Assembly (NCBI GenBank): GCA_015680905.1 | Contig: CM027380.1 | Coordinates: 35,518,001 to 35,582,000 of the forward strand | Direction: 5' to 3' | DNA from: Coptis chinensis | Taxonomy: Eukaryota; Streptophyta; Magnoliopsida; Ranunculales; Ranunculaceae | Length of the DNA: 64,000 nt | Shown: positions 1 to 10,775 of the stretch, in pieces | Layout of the letters: each line of letters begins with the position of its first letter | Position numbering within the stretch: the first letter of the stretch is position 1 | Translations under genes and position numbers: made by a program | The notes under the pieces: model-generated | Databases searched by the model: none | Seen by the model: the letters and a program-made list of their open reading frames with translations, nothing else | What the model was told of the DNA's origin: nothing

Positions 1-467
1 CAGGCTGCATCAAAGGGAGAGGCAGCGGAGGGGATGAACCCTTCGCTGACACTAATGCTGGAGAGAGCCTAGACCAAGGTTAGGTGTTCTGGCGGACAAG
101 CAATGCAAGAGACACATGGGGCAAAGAAATTTGCCTTCATCAGGCTGCACCGCCAACCCGGGCATGCTTTGCATGACCCAGCCGAGGCAGCGGAGTGCCC
201 TAATAAGGTGCAGAAGGCTTCAGGGGTGTAAACTTCAAGAGTGCACTAAGGAGAGGGCAAGGGACTGACCAAAGACGTGAAAAGCTATATGTGGAGATAC
301 TTTGCAATTTAAAAAAGTAGATAGAGTCCAAAGATAAAAAGCAACATTCACACTGAGCAAAATCAAACATCATAGTCGCAAACGAAATGGTAGCAAAATA
401 GTCGCTAAACAAGGAGCAAAACAAATCACGAGTTTGTAACAGTGTCTTAATACAAAAAGATTTCTAG
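1..467. other. 3' region of a Tat-type element, no gene seen
   Basis: This stretch precedes the end of the antisense extra ORF. Only short open frames occur, and none resembles a known domain. By position it belongs to the spacer between pol (outside the window) and the extra ORF of a Ty3/gypsy Tat-like element. That placement is inference from the polypurine tract and LTR downstream. Confidence 0.4.
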
Positions 468-2740
468 GGCATCCCCAAGGTGGGCTCATCATCGGTCATC
501 TCATCAATTGCTTCCTTAATTGCTGCAGCGGTGTTCTTATCAGTGGCCGCCGCAGACATCAGTGGCCGACACTTCTTCCATTGCGACCTCGGGGGATTCG
601 ATCACCAGGGTGGTAGGCCTTTCGAGGAGAAGCCGACCTTCCTGTATGAGCCGCGCATGTTCCTCTTGAATTTTCTTGGCCACCCTCTTGTCGACCAGGA
701 GCTTGAAGCGGTCGCGAAGTACAACCATGTCTGTTGGGTGCTGTTGCAGTAGTTCGGCGGTAGCATCCTGATGCTTCTGATTTTTGGCGTCTACGGCTTC
801 CTTATGTTGTTGAGTGAGGGCATCCAGATTGAGCTGGTGTTGTTAGAGGAGCACTTCCCTTTGATGGCTCAAGCGTTCGTTAACTTTATCTATGTATTGT
901 TCGTGAGATGACTCTGCGAACTTGAGCTCGTCTTAGGCCTTGAGTTTAGCCAAATTAGCAGCTTCTAGATCCGATTGGAGGCCGGCATAGGCAGCTCTTA
1001 GTCCAGCAGGGCCGTTAAGTTCTTTCTCCAGGGATGCCACCTTGGTCTTGGCACTGAAAAGGCCATGGATCATGAAGGAGATATCCAGGCTCACCTAGGA
1101 TCAAAGAGGAAGATGGATAAAAAAAAAAAAAAAAGGTTGTACCTTCTCCCAGTTGGTATACAGAGAAGTACAGTGCTGATCAAAGGAACCCCGTCCGCAT
1201 ATGCCATGTCTTTGGGCAAGTGAGCATTATGAAATAGAGAGGAGGCTACGGCCGCATTGTCCAGAGCGGAGTCCGCAGTGTTCACCCAATGATTGCGCAC
1301 CTTGAAAATAGGACAAAAGTCCTCTGCAGTTGCAAGCTTGGATGCCGAGGCAGTAGGCAGAACTGGTTATTTGCCATACCGACTTGTGTAGGGGAAGAGA
1401 CAACAGGATGAAAGGGTGAAGTGATAGGGGCAAGTTCTTCGGATGCGGAGGTCCACTGAGTGGTAGGGGCAGGTTCTTCAAATATTGAGGTCCTCTACCT
1501 CTTGGATGGAGCCTTGTCAACAGGAGCCCGAACCTCTGTGGAGGGAACCACCCTTACCTCATCATCATCGGAATCACTGTCGAAGAGTTTTTGTTTGTGG
1601 ACATCCATATCGTCGGGAGGGGAGTGGGGAGAAGTGTACTAATAGTCCCAATTGGAGATAGAGTGGTATGAAGGGACGTCTTCAGGAGCAGAGGAGTTGG
1701 GAGGATCCTGAGATTCAAGGGAGGCAGGAGAGTGTGAGGAGGTTCGGGGATGATGGCGGCGGGAGGTATGGGTGCGAGGCTTTTTCCTTGGAGGAGGAGA
1801 TCCTCTAGGTTTCTGCTCCTTGGGAGGGGGAGGACGATAAAATGGGGCGGAGAAACTGCCGATATTGTGTAGATCGGGGATTAGCAACAGGGGAGTAGTG
1901 GTAGTGGGATGGATACCCAGGCGGTTGGCTTGAGCAGGACCAAGTTCACGGAGGGTTTGAAAAATGCGACACGCGATGTCGGAGTAGATTCTGGACTTGG
2001 AATCTGGCCACCAACCTACAAAACAAAGAGGAACCGCAGTTTAGTGATAACAGGGGCAGCACATCAAGAGAGAAGGGAAGAGATAACACACTTACCACGG
2101 GTTTTGAAGGTGAGATGGTTAAGAGCTAAATCAGAAGGAATGTCTGCAGACAAAAATTGCCCCGATACATATAACGGGTAGTGATGCCACACTTTATCTG
2201 AGGTTGTGACACGGAGTACGAAGGATTGCTTCTGAGGGCGTAAACAAAAGGACTAGTACCCCACGCCGACATCTTTGGTACTTTTCTTGATGTAATATTG
2301 AGAGAAGATATCGCGGCTCGTAATCTTAGGTTCTCCGGTTTTATTATATGAGTTCGCGGCATACATGATTCTCCATAAATTCCCTATGTCTTGGCAGGAG
2401 GGGATGTTGAAGTGATTACACACCTCGACGTCAAGTAGGGTGAGTGGAAGCCATAGACCGACGACAATTGGTCTACAGTGATGAGAAGACACCCCGGGCG
2501 TCGAGGAACCAGGTGAGGGTAATGGGTGATAGAAGGCATGTGTTCTAGAACTATGTCGACTGGAATTCCGTAGGCAGCCCTAATTGCACCCAAATTAGGT
2601 CTACGACACCGAGAAGGAGGCAGCAATAAGGAAACATGGCGACTAGAGGTGTAGGGGACCGCAGCAGGGGCAAGAGGGGGTGGAGACGTTACCCTATCGA
2701 ATCGGGAAGAGGAAGAGCCACCGGATTCGTAGCCCGACAT
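468..2740 (-). pseudogene. Antisense extra ORF (aORF) of a Tat-type Ty3/gypsy element, gypsy-type transposon (PF04195-like) protein
   Basis: Read on the minus strand, it starts at an ATG at 2740 (MSGYESGGSSSS) with a Ser/Pro-rich N-terminus. A segment ending LITVDQLSSVYGF is followed, after a frameshift near 2460, by LPLTLLDVEVCNHFNIPSCQ and later WRIMYAANSY. This order of a short motif, a hydrophobic 'LPLxxLxVEV' stretch and a W/Y-rich part resembles the plant 'putative gypsy type transposon' family. A TAG interrupts the frame near 2253, and reading continues into a Pro/Lys/Ser-rich middle part (1639-1887). The C-terminal part is charged, probably coiled coil (540-728: DRFKLLVDKRVAKKIQEEHA). 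A frameshift near 560 lets the end read DEMTDDEPTLGMP, with a stop near 468. Tat-lineage elements are known to carry such ORFs antisense between pol and the 3' LTR, which fits the plus-strand LTR just downstream. Function unknown; family call moderate. Confidence 0.55.
2016..2095 (-). other. Candidate 80-bp intron in the antisense aORF
   Basis: On the minus strand the donor reads CCGTG|GTAAGTGTG, and the acceptor reads TTTGTTTTGTAG|GTTGG after a T-rich tract. The frame is open on the 5' side up to the donor and resumes after the acceptor. A second, shorter candidate (1095-1142, 48 bp, GTACAACC then a long T run and CCTAG) lies further along but is below the usual plant intron minimum, so it is weaker. 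Splicing is inferred from sequence only. Confidence 0.4.
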
Positions 2741-3245
2741 GGGGAAAGGGGAGGAACAGACACGAGAATTTGAATCAACTCAAATACACAGTGCAAGCAA
2801 AAGAAAGAAGGGCATATAAAACGTACCTACGAAAGTGAGGAGAGGAATGACGAGCCTGAAGAGAGTGCTAGAAGGGAAAGAAATGCGCCAAAGAAAGAGA
2901 GAACATGCACGCGAGCCGGAGACTAATCGGAGATGGGAGAGTTGGCAGAGCAGCAAGAGAACGAAGGAAAATGGCGAAAGCAAAAATGAGAAAGGGAGGA
3001 GAATGAGAAGAGTTTAAATAGGGGAAGGGCAAAAGGGTAATTACAGAGGGTTGGGAAAATTGAAGAGTCGGGCAAGTGATCTAGCCAAAGGGTGACACGT
3101 GGAAGCTCGAGGTACGAGGGGCTATAGAAAACGCGCGAGATGATTGCCATCACATCACACACAAACTGATGAATTAAATATGATTGGCACAGAGAACGAA
3201 GCAGTGGGAGTTCTCGACCTCGAGTCCTTCAACAGGACCGCAGAG
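2741..3245. other. Spacer between aORF start and polypurine tract
   Basis: Purine-rich plus strand (pyrimidine-rich on the aORF strand), with no supported gene. The region upstream of the aORF ATG would hold its promoter and 5' leader. I see no convincing TATA box for the minus strand here. Confidence 0.4.
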
Positions 3246-3256
3246 TCGAGAAGGGG
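3246..3256 (+). promoter_or_regulatory. Polypurine tract of the Tat-type element
   Basis: The sequence tcgagaagggg lies immediately before cattTGTAGTGG, the presumed LTR start. A purine run ending a few bases before a TG dinucleotide is the usual plus-strand primer of LTR elements. It fixes the element's orientation as plus, opposite to the aORF. Confidence 0.6.
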
Positions 3257-3260
3257 CATT

Positions 3261-3669
3261 TGTAGTGGCCTAATAAAGAGAAATAGACTAGGTCAATGGG
3301 ACAAAGAACGTCATGTAACATAATAGGGGGATTCGGGAAGCAGTGGATCGTGACAGCGGAACCCTAGACCGCGGACGTGGCATTTTTTACGGCGAGAAGG
3401 AGAACTGCGAGATGAGGAGACAGATAGACGATCCAGATGCAGGGTGGAAGGGGTATAAAAAGAAGAGGATGGAGAGAAAAAAGGGGGAGGCCGCACAGTG
3501 AGAAAAGAGGAGGAGAGAAAGAAAAAGATAGAAAGAGAGAGACTAGGTCTAGGTTGAGTTTTTAGCTCTTCGGTTCTTACTTATAGTTTTTAGGTTCATA
3601 CAGTTTCAAATTTGGTGTTTGGTGTTGATATTATTATTAGCTCGTTGTCTTGGGGATCCAATACCTACA
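3261..3669 (+). repeat. 3' LTR of the Tat-type element
   Basis: The LTR begins TGTAGTGG right after the polypurine tract and ends CCTACA (TGTAG/CTACA inverted ends). That gives 409 bp if the right end is correct. A TATA box (GGGTATAAAAAG) lies at 3454-3460, in plus orientation. The matching 5' LTR is outside the window, so the end coordinate and target duplication cannot be verified here. Confidence 0.5.
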
Positions 3670-4427
3670 TCTACTGACTTTTAAGGCTTGTCCATTGCAT
3701 AGGAGAAAACTGGCCATTTGATTTTATTAGATATGATCGAGATAAAATACTGCTCGAGATAGAATACTGGCTCATTTTTTTTTGGTTTTTTCTAGAGAAA
3801 TAGAAAAAGAAATATTTCAAGAGATTAGTCGGGGGTACTTTTGTAATTTGCAATTTTATTACATTTACATGTTAACCATTCATCCAAACCTGGTATTATT
3901 CTATTGGGTTAATTAGTGATAACCCCCCATTTTTAGACATGCTTTTGTGTTTATCCCAAAATTTGAATCATCATAAAAGTCCCCCCATTCCATCCCCACC
4001 CCATTCAGAAATCATCCATATTTACTTTATTGCCTAAAGTACCCTGGGGTAAACATCAATTATTGCAAAAAATAGTCGTTGGCATCTGTCTATCGTTGGG
4101 CAGTATATTGAAATACCTATTTTAGCCCTTTTGACTTTGACCTATTATAGCCCTTTGTCAAGAAAATTGTTTAAGCTACATGGTGAAAAAACACAGTTGA
4201 ATCGCCGGACCAAGTAGGCCATCCACCGTTGTTACAAACGATTTTCCGCTGAGTCGGATTAACAAGTGGAAAAACTACAATGTATGTTTCAAGTACACTC
4301 ATGTCTCTATTCCATGAACGATATTCATAAGAAGCAACAACAATAAATTTCCAGCTCTTCGAAATCGACGGACTATAATCAACTACCCCACGTGGAGTTA
4401 ATCTAACAGTGTTTGAACATAAAGTTG
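3670..4427. other. Unassigned non-coding DNA
   Basis: About 760 bp between the Tat-like LTR and the left part of the copia LTR. It is AT-rich with scattered C runs and carries no gene or repeat family recognised elsewhere in this window. It may be the original insertion site shared by the copia and Tat elements, or an extension of either. Nothing further can be supported. Confidence 0.4.
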
Positions 4428-4947
4428 TGTAGGGTTTTTACCAATGTATCATGCATGATTCCTACGATATGTACAATTACGCTATATCACATGCATAAAG
4501 TAGCACAGCGGAAACAGAAGATCGTACCTTGGTCACATCTTTTAATTCGAAGTTGCAAGCTTTGATCTACCAGAGAAGATGATGTTCTTGGCACACTCAA
4601 AATCTTTTGATTCTCAACTTAGCTAGAGTCAAGCTCCAACCACGAATGGGAAGCAACCTTTGTTCATGAACCAAGAACCAAAAACTGACAATGGCTAGCA
4701 ATGGAGGTTACCACCTATGGAATCTCCACGAAAAAAAACTAGCTTCTTCTTTAGAAAACGTTGGAGGCCACCATTAAAGGGAGAGAGAGATTTGCTCGTT
4801 TTTGGGATGATCCATATGTGAGGGGGGGGGGGGTGTCTATTTATAGAGCTCTCCCACCTCCTCAAATTCGGCTAGGATAGAGTCCCATACTTATCCAAAA
4901 TCGGCTAAGGATAGAGTCCTATACTCATCCCAATACGTGGTGGTTAT
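4428..4947 (-). repeat. Left (U3 end to U5) part of the copia 3' LTR, split by element C
   Basis: Read on the minus strand, this continues the copia LTR whose first 61 bp are at 58219-58279. A TATA box (CTATAAATAG; plus positions 4838-4845) has the right orientation and lies a plausible distance into the LTR. The flank at 4943-4947 (gttat) matches the other flank of element C (gctat, 58219-58223) with one mismatch, as expected for a 5-bp target duplication. The outer end near 4428 (plus-strand TGTAGGG) is uncertain because no second LTR is available. A run of 12 G lies at 4822-4833. Confidence 0.55.
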
Positions 4948-6101
4948 TGATAGCCATAAAAACAGTTAAACACTAATATTAATGTTGACAACACTAATAC
5001 GTAATATTACCATTTTTATGTTGTCAATTATATTTCCTTACTCTCTCAAATAGATTCATGCAACATAGATAAGAGTACGGATTCGTTCCACTCTTAACTC
5101 TCAAGACTTAAACAAATTCAATTGAACAAACACAAGGAATAATGGTGAGAGTAATGATTTGAATAAGAAATTAACTTATTATGATGATACTATGAATTTA
5201 TACTAAATTAACTAACAATATAATGATGTGAATTTTCTATACTACCATTCCCAACACAAGAACAATAAGAACATGTCATTATGGAATGAATAACGACTAC
5301 TTATTAATCTAATGAACAATAAGAACAATGATTCAAAATGAATTTAAATTGAATTTAAAACAACTAAATATAACTAAGAATTGAATCAATAATCTAAATT
5401 GAAATGAAGAACTAATAATTTATTCTAAAAACTAAATATGATTCTAAACTAACTAATTGAATGTAAAAACTAGATCTAGATCTAAAAAACTATCTCTAAT
5501 GGCCACCTTCTAACCTAATTAACTATGACTTAAGAGTTAAGTCTTGTCTTTTGTAAAGGAGGAGACTAGATCCACATTTTCATGCATGGGCAGAGGAGTC
5601 ATATTTTGGGCCGGAAAATCGAGCCCAAAGCCCAATTTCTTCAGTCCACAGAGCCCGTTTCAACTGGCTTTGACTTCAGAAGACTTTTTGTCCACTTCTG
5701 CTCCTCTGATTGTGTCAAGGCTTGGACCATTGGAAAGTTCTTTCCTAGCCGGTCGTTTTTTCATAAGGTAGGCCCAATTCCGAGGCATGAGTCCAAATAT
5801 ATGGTCTTCGGAAGTTCTGCTGATTTGTGCACTGTTTCTGCCCGCGTTGACTTTTCAGCTTTTGACCGGGATTTACAGAGGCTTTGTCTCCTTGAATCTT
5901 GGCCTTTAATCACAAAACTTCTTAGCAACCAACCTTTGCTCCTTTATCTCAGCAAAGTGGCACATTTCTTCACATAATTGACTTCAATGCCTGAAATACA
6001 TAAAAACACGTAATCAACATTAACTCTTATTTATTACTTGCATAATTAGTCTAAAAGTATGATTATTAAGGGGTTAAAACTATAGTTTTAGGCTCTTATC
6101 A
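4948..6101 (-). repeat. 3' LTR of element C
   Basis: 1154 bp. The right end (GGCTCTTATCA) is followed by the polypurine complement, and the left end (TGATAGCC) matches the other C LTR, which abuts the primer site. Sequence is very close to 54641-55544 plus 57969-58218 over all stretches compared by eye. It shares its outer 30 or so bases with the LTRs of A, D and E (TGATAAGAGCCCAAAACTGT type), so it belongs to the same superfamily of LTRs with a shorter body. Confidence 0.9.
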
Positions 6102-6116
6102 AACCACCCCCAAACA
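6102..6116 (-). promoter_or_regulatory. Polypurine tract of element C
   Basis: On the minus strand it reads TGTTTGGGGGTGGTT, immediately before the LTR. It is identical in core to the tracts of A (30999-31013, 50410-50424) and D (46108-46122). A conserved block including TTGCTTAAGGATAAGC-like sequence precedes it. Confidence 0.8.
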
Positions 6117-8177
6117 GTATTTTGCTTATCCTTAAGCAAATATGAGAAATTAGAATAAGTGACCAAAAATGGAGTTCTAACTACTCTCGTTTCGCTGAGT
6201 GCGATTGCATTGACCATATGCAACAAGGCCTTAAACCACTAGGATTTTCCTAGTGGACGAGTTATAGCCTCGTGAGAGTTTTCCAGTGAAATTACTCACA
6301 AACTTCATCTATACTACAACAACTAAGAAATAAAACTATTGTTTCCTTATTTATGCTCCCAATTATCTATATATCTCACTAGCAATGGATACAGAATAAT
6401 CAAGTTGAAACCTAAGCTAATATATGCATAATAATCAATCATCTACGAATAAACATATATACAATGAGTAATACTATAAAAAGCACTAGCAGGTCCGTTT
6501 CTGAAAACTCGGAATAGCGTCCTTAAGTAGGTCCTCACATAAATGTCAAGACAAAAACCACTCTGATTTTTCAGCTCAAGTTTCGCTACTCCAGTGTGCA
6601 TTGGGCACACTTTACCTTACAATCTCAATGACACACAAGGAAGTCGGAGTCGATCAAACACATCTGCCACTTACTATCACACTAATCTATTCCTAATTGA
6701 GCTAGAGGTCTTTATTAGGTGATGCGGGGATTAGGAGATGGTTTAAGAAGAAAGGAAATGGATATTCAAAAAGGACAAGTCTGAGATAATAGAGTCTTCA
6801 TATTATGTAACTAGAGAAAACCTTGTTATTTACTTTTGCTTCTACACTTTGTTTCCATCCTTAGCCATATTTTTTTTTTCTTTTTCCTTAGCTTTCGACT
6901 CCTTTGATTCTATTTTTGGAGTTCTAACTCTTTATTTTCTTTTATTTATTTATTTATTTATTTTTATTTGGATGGAAACTTTCTTTTCTTATCTGAAGCA
7001 ACTAACTAATTCTTTTCTATTCTTCATCTCTATTCTCAGACTCATTCAAAGAATGGGTAGGTTGATTTTTTTTTTTTTTTTTTTTTTTTGTTTTGTTTTG
7101 TAACAGGGTAAAAGATTTGCGGTTTATGAAAGGCTAAAGAAAGGCTTAGAAGGGCGACTAGCGGAAAATAATTTATAGGTTTGAATTTCTGGCTATTTCG
7201 ATCCAAAAAGGTCCTAAATTCTCGCTTAGGATATGGTATAGTGATCAAGCAAGTGGACGTATGATTTTTCTATCCGGATTTTACTTCTCCCTTGTGTCAT
7301 TTCTCAAATGTTTCACTCATATAAGGCTTTAGGCTATATTCTCACAGGATTTGTAGAATAAGTACTCTAGCTTAGGTTTTAGAAACTTATTGCCAAACAA
7401 TCAAAGATACTCTTGTAATATATTTATAGATAGATGCAAAGATTATTACCTACGTATTAACCTAAGTTTCTATAAATTATTCTAATGCAAAAGCTATGTG
7501 AGACTTCTAGATTATTCGGAGCATAGAGAAAGAAAACAATGCCAATATTCCTAAGTGTATAGCATAACTTTTATTTATTTATTTTTTTGAAATTTTTGAA
7601 TTTTTAACTAGACAAATAATACGTAATATACAACCTAATATATGCTTAAACATTTACATCGTGTTTCTATACCACCCCCAAACAATTTGGGAGAAGGGGG
7701 TTCATGAAACAATTCAATAGCACAATTAAATTATGTAACTAACTAATTTTTATGATTTTTAATATTTTATAAATAAAAGTGCGTAATTTACAACCTAAAA
7801 GTGTCTAATTTTTGCAAATGTTTCTATCCCACTCCCCAAACAATCGAACGTTTTGTCCTCAAAGTGTAAAGAGATAAGGAAAAAATTTACCATAGAAACT
7901 GGCAAAAATTGGTAGTACCTGTAACAGAAATATTGTAAAGATGATATGATAACATGAAGCACAATTAAATTGTTACGTACTGACTAACACAAACTCTACT
8001 AGAGTAAACATGACAGGCAAAGGGTGGCAATAAGATTTGAAATGAAATACCAAAATACGCCACCCCCAAACAAAATTGGAAAACTCTTTTTAAGTTTGAA
8101 AATTTTTGTTTGGCCTATACTCCAGAAAGTTGGTATTGTACAACAACTTGAGTCTTTTAAAGTTAGATTCCCTAGAC
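6102..8177 (-). other. Non-coding 3' region of element C
   Basis: About 2 kb between the tail ORF stop and the LTR. It is homologous, in reverse, to the 3' regions at 29205-31013, 44204-46122 and 48617-50424. It contains a T run (7067-7089) and several G-rich polypurine-like modules seen as C runs (7671-7680, 8060-8068). Short open frames here (for example 7042-7248) recur in the homologous regions but have no known relative. Neither aORF1 nor aORF2 is present, unlike in A and D. Confidence 0.6.
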
Positions 8178-8703
8178 TTAATGTGATATATATGTATTAA
8201 CATGCAGTTTCCCATATATCAATAATCTAAATAATTGTGGATCTTTCCATAAATAGTTAACATGGAATGCACCATTAAACAGAATTAAGCACCAAAATTT
8301 CCTATGACGTGGCTTAGTAGAATGAGAGCGAAGCCTGATAGATCTAGAACCTAATCGAGCATACATTTTCTTCTTTTTCTTTGAACGAAAAGGTGTCCAA
8401 GTGAATGATCGTGAGAAAATGGATGGTTGTGGAAGATATGTAGGGTATGGATAAGTTTTAGATTGAAGGAATGGAAAAAATGAGTGCGTGGTTTTAGCAT
8501 AAAACTTATTGGTGGCACGGGTTTGTATTATCACACATCTAAAAATGAAGGTATCAGTTGGCTCTTCAGGTAGTTCTTGAGAGGGTGGATCATCACAGGC
8601 TCTTAGAAATTCGTCAAATTCCTCATCTAGGTTGTTCGCATCAATATAATTATGGTATTCATCTCCATCTTTGAGGAATTCATCTATCTCATCTATCGTG
8701 AGG
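8178..8703 (-). pseudogene. Element C 'tail' domain, C-terminal part (pol replacement), split by unit A
   Basis: Minus-strand frame of about 174 residues ending at a stop at 8178. Upstream coding continues at 50878 and beyond across the inserted unit A. After collapsing the TGAGG duplication, the two halves are in the same frame. An apparent start at 8717 is an artefact because it lies inside A's LTR. Recognisable blocks are DEIDEFLKDGDEY, LDEEFDEFLRACDDPP, TYPYPTYLPQP, RHRKFWCLILF and LWKDPQLFRLLIYGKLHV. The same blocks occur in the same order at the end of D's protease ORF (39084-40193). The first half is acidic; the last is basic and then hydrophobic. I do not recognise the family. It occupies the position of RT-RNase H-integrase. 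A membrane or RNA-binding role can only be guessed. Confidence 0.65.
8699..8703 (+). repeat. Left target duplication of unit A (TGAGG)
   Basis: TGAGG directly precedes the LTR start at 8704 and recurs directly after the LTR end at 50877 (50878-50882). Removing one copy rejoins element C's tail ORF in frame, which is strong support that 8704-50877 entered as one bounded insertion. Confidence 0.85.
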
Positions 8704-10191
8704 TGATAAGAGCCCAAAACTGTAGTTTTAACCCCTTAACAATCATACTTTTAGACTAATTATGTGAGTAATAAATAAGAGTTAACACTGATTACGTGTT
8801 TTTATGCATTTCAGGCAGTAAAGTCCATTATATGCAGAAATGTGCCACTTTAGCGAGATAAAGGAGAAAAGGTCGGTTGCTAAGGAGTTCTATGATTAAA
8901 GGCCAATTTTTAAGAAGACAAAGCCTCTGTAAAGCCCTGTCAAAAGATGAAAAGTCAAAGTCCACGCGGGCAGAAACAGTGCACAAAGTCAGTAAAACTT
9001 CCGAAGACTATATCTTTGGACTCAGACCTCAAAATTATGCCTACCTTACGTCAAAACGACCGGATCGGAAAGAGCTTTCCAATGGTTTAAGTCTTGACCC
9101 AATCAGAGGAGTAAAAGTGGACGAAAAGTCTGTTGAATCCAAATCTAACTAAAGAGCCCTTTTAGGACTAAAAGAATTAGGTTTTGAGCCCGATTTTCCG
9201 GCCCAAAACATGGCTCCAAGCCTATGCACGATTTTTGGATCTGAAGCATATAAAAAGAAAAGTTTAGCTCTTTTTTAATGGTAGCTAATTAGACCTAAAC
9301 TATAGATAATTCTAGATCTAGTTTTAGTTGTTTTTAATTAAGTTAGTTTCAATTCAATTCTTGTTTTAGATTAAACTCTTAAATCATCGTTCTTCATCAT
9401 TAGATAAATAAAATAGTAGATTCTTGTTCATTTCGATTTTTTGTCATTTACAATTATTTAGATCTAAATTCTTTTATTACTTGTTATTCATTTCCTAGTT
9501 ATTACCTAAGATTTCAATTAATGTTTAGACAAATTGCATAAAGATAGAATTTTTATATGATGTCTAGTTTTAATTCAATAGGAAATGATAGTTGTATGAA
9601 TCAAAGCTAAACCTCCATTAGAGGGGTTGAAAAAGCCTTGATGAAGCTTCATCTTTGTTAAACTTAGAAATCGTCGTGATAATTATTCCACTCTAGAAAC
9701 AATTAATTCACCATGAGAATGGGTTTAATCGCTCACATACTAGTTATGAATTGGTAGAAATGTCATATATAATTAGGGATTAGAATTACTATTTTGATAT
9801 GTAAAGCATTCAATTTGGATCATGACGACTCTTTGTTAGTAGGATTAAGTCGAGTTAAGGTGGACTCAATTCCCTTTAATTCTTTATCTAGATTCAAACC
9901 CTTAGCATTCTCTCATTTTGTTATTCGTAACTTGTTAATTGAATTCACCTCGTAGTATAGAATTCCCCTCGTAAATCTCTCACTAGACTTATGATTGATT
10001 AGTTGACACGAAACCATCGCATGCTAAAGAACTAGGAGTGGAACGAACTTCCTACTTCACTATATCTTAATTTGATTGAGAGTAGAAAACTTTGATAAAT
10101 TAGATATACGAAAATAGTTCTAGTTTTACCAGCGTTTAGAGTTCTCGCGAGCTTTAGTCATTGGTAAAACTAATCCTTTTTACGGTTATCA
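8704..10191 (+). repeat. 5' LTR of unit A
   Basis: 1488 bp, beginning TGATAAGAGCCC and ending GGTTATCA, followed two bases later by the primer site. A TATA box (CATATAAAAAG, 9249-9255) marks the U3 promoter. The U3 frame at 8877-9152 recurs in other LTRs of this family but is treated as non-coding. The LTR end shares TGGTAAAACTAATCC with the shortened 3' LTR at 50425-50877. Confidence 0.9.
9249..9255 (+). promoter_or_regulatory. TATA box of the A 5' LTR
   Basis: TATAAAA within GAAGCATATAAAAAGAAAAG, at the expected U3/R position. Equivalent boxes occur in D (35414-35420, 46651-46657) and E (62850-62856). Confidence 0.65.
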
Positions 10192-10193
10192 AA

Positions 10194-10206
10194 TGGCGCC
10201 GCTGCC
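10194..10206 (+). promoter_or_regulatory. Primer binding site of unit A (tRNA-Asp type)
   Basis: TGGCGCCGCTGCC two bases after the LTR end. It matches the complement of the plant tRNA-Asp 3' end except for one C in place of T, then diverges (ATCTTAG). Element B has the full perfect 18-base version, supporting the tRNA-Asp assignment typical of Athila. Confidence 0.8.
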
Positions 10207-10775
10207 ATCTTAGTTCCCTTTAGCATTGGTTTCATAGTATAATTAGTCATTTTTAAGTCCCATTAAACCCACCCACCCTTGTTTGATTCATATTGTGGTT
10301 GTCTGTTTCAGCATTGAAAAGTTCCTCGAAAAATTACACGGGCGCACTGCGTAAACGCTGGAACCCTCGAGCGACCAAGCCAAACACTGTAACTTGAACT
10401 TACACGGCGCGACTCCTCTGCTGAAATTGTCCGATTTCCCCAGGTTTGTTTCAAACTTTCCATTTCTTCAAGTTTTCAGTGTTCTAACTTGTTATACACA
10501 CTGATCACGCGTAAACAAGATGCTATTCGTAAGCGAAGCAAGGAGGCATTCAGGTACTCTTTTCTTCCACACCTCGCATCTCCAGTTAGAGGTTTATACT
10601 AGTATATCAAGGTTGTTTGGAGTGTTGTCGTGTTTAGACTTAGGCTTGCATGAGATTAAGGTCTGGCCGGAGAAAAACATAGAACGTAATTAACCGTCAA
10701 CGTCAACAAACACGTCTATCTAGTATACCAATCACTACACCTCTAGCTACTATTCCACATACCACACCTGACATA
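10207..10775 (+). other. 5' untranslated leader of unit A
   Basis: About 570 bp between primer site and gag ATG. It contains GC-rich GAGCGAC/GGGCGCAC motifs (10340-10420) and the phrase AAACACTGTAA, both of which recur in the leader of aORF2. A conserved CAG|GTACTC at about 10551 has a donor-like look and is present in C and D too. A 5'-UTR intron is possible but unproven. Confidence 0.5.

Noticed and set aside
200..424. Minus-strand open frame near the window start
   Set aside because: No family resemblance, biased composition, and it lies beyond the stop of the antisense aORF.
3670..4427. Possible host gene or promoter between the Tat LTR and the copia LTR
   Set aside because: No convincing exon, domain or promoter structure seen; left as unassigned DNA.
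8704..8717. ATG at 8717 as the start of the minus-strand tail ORF
   Set aside because: These bases belong to unit A's LTR. The ORF really continues into element C sequence beyond 50877.
8877..9152. Open frame in U3 of the LTRs, recurring at 35064-35282, 46298-46555, 50598-50780 and 62514-62756
   Set aside because: It recurs because the LTRs are homologous. Lengths and frames vary, there is no recognisable domain, and it lies upstream of the LTR TATA box, so it is treated as non-coding.
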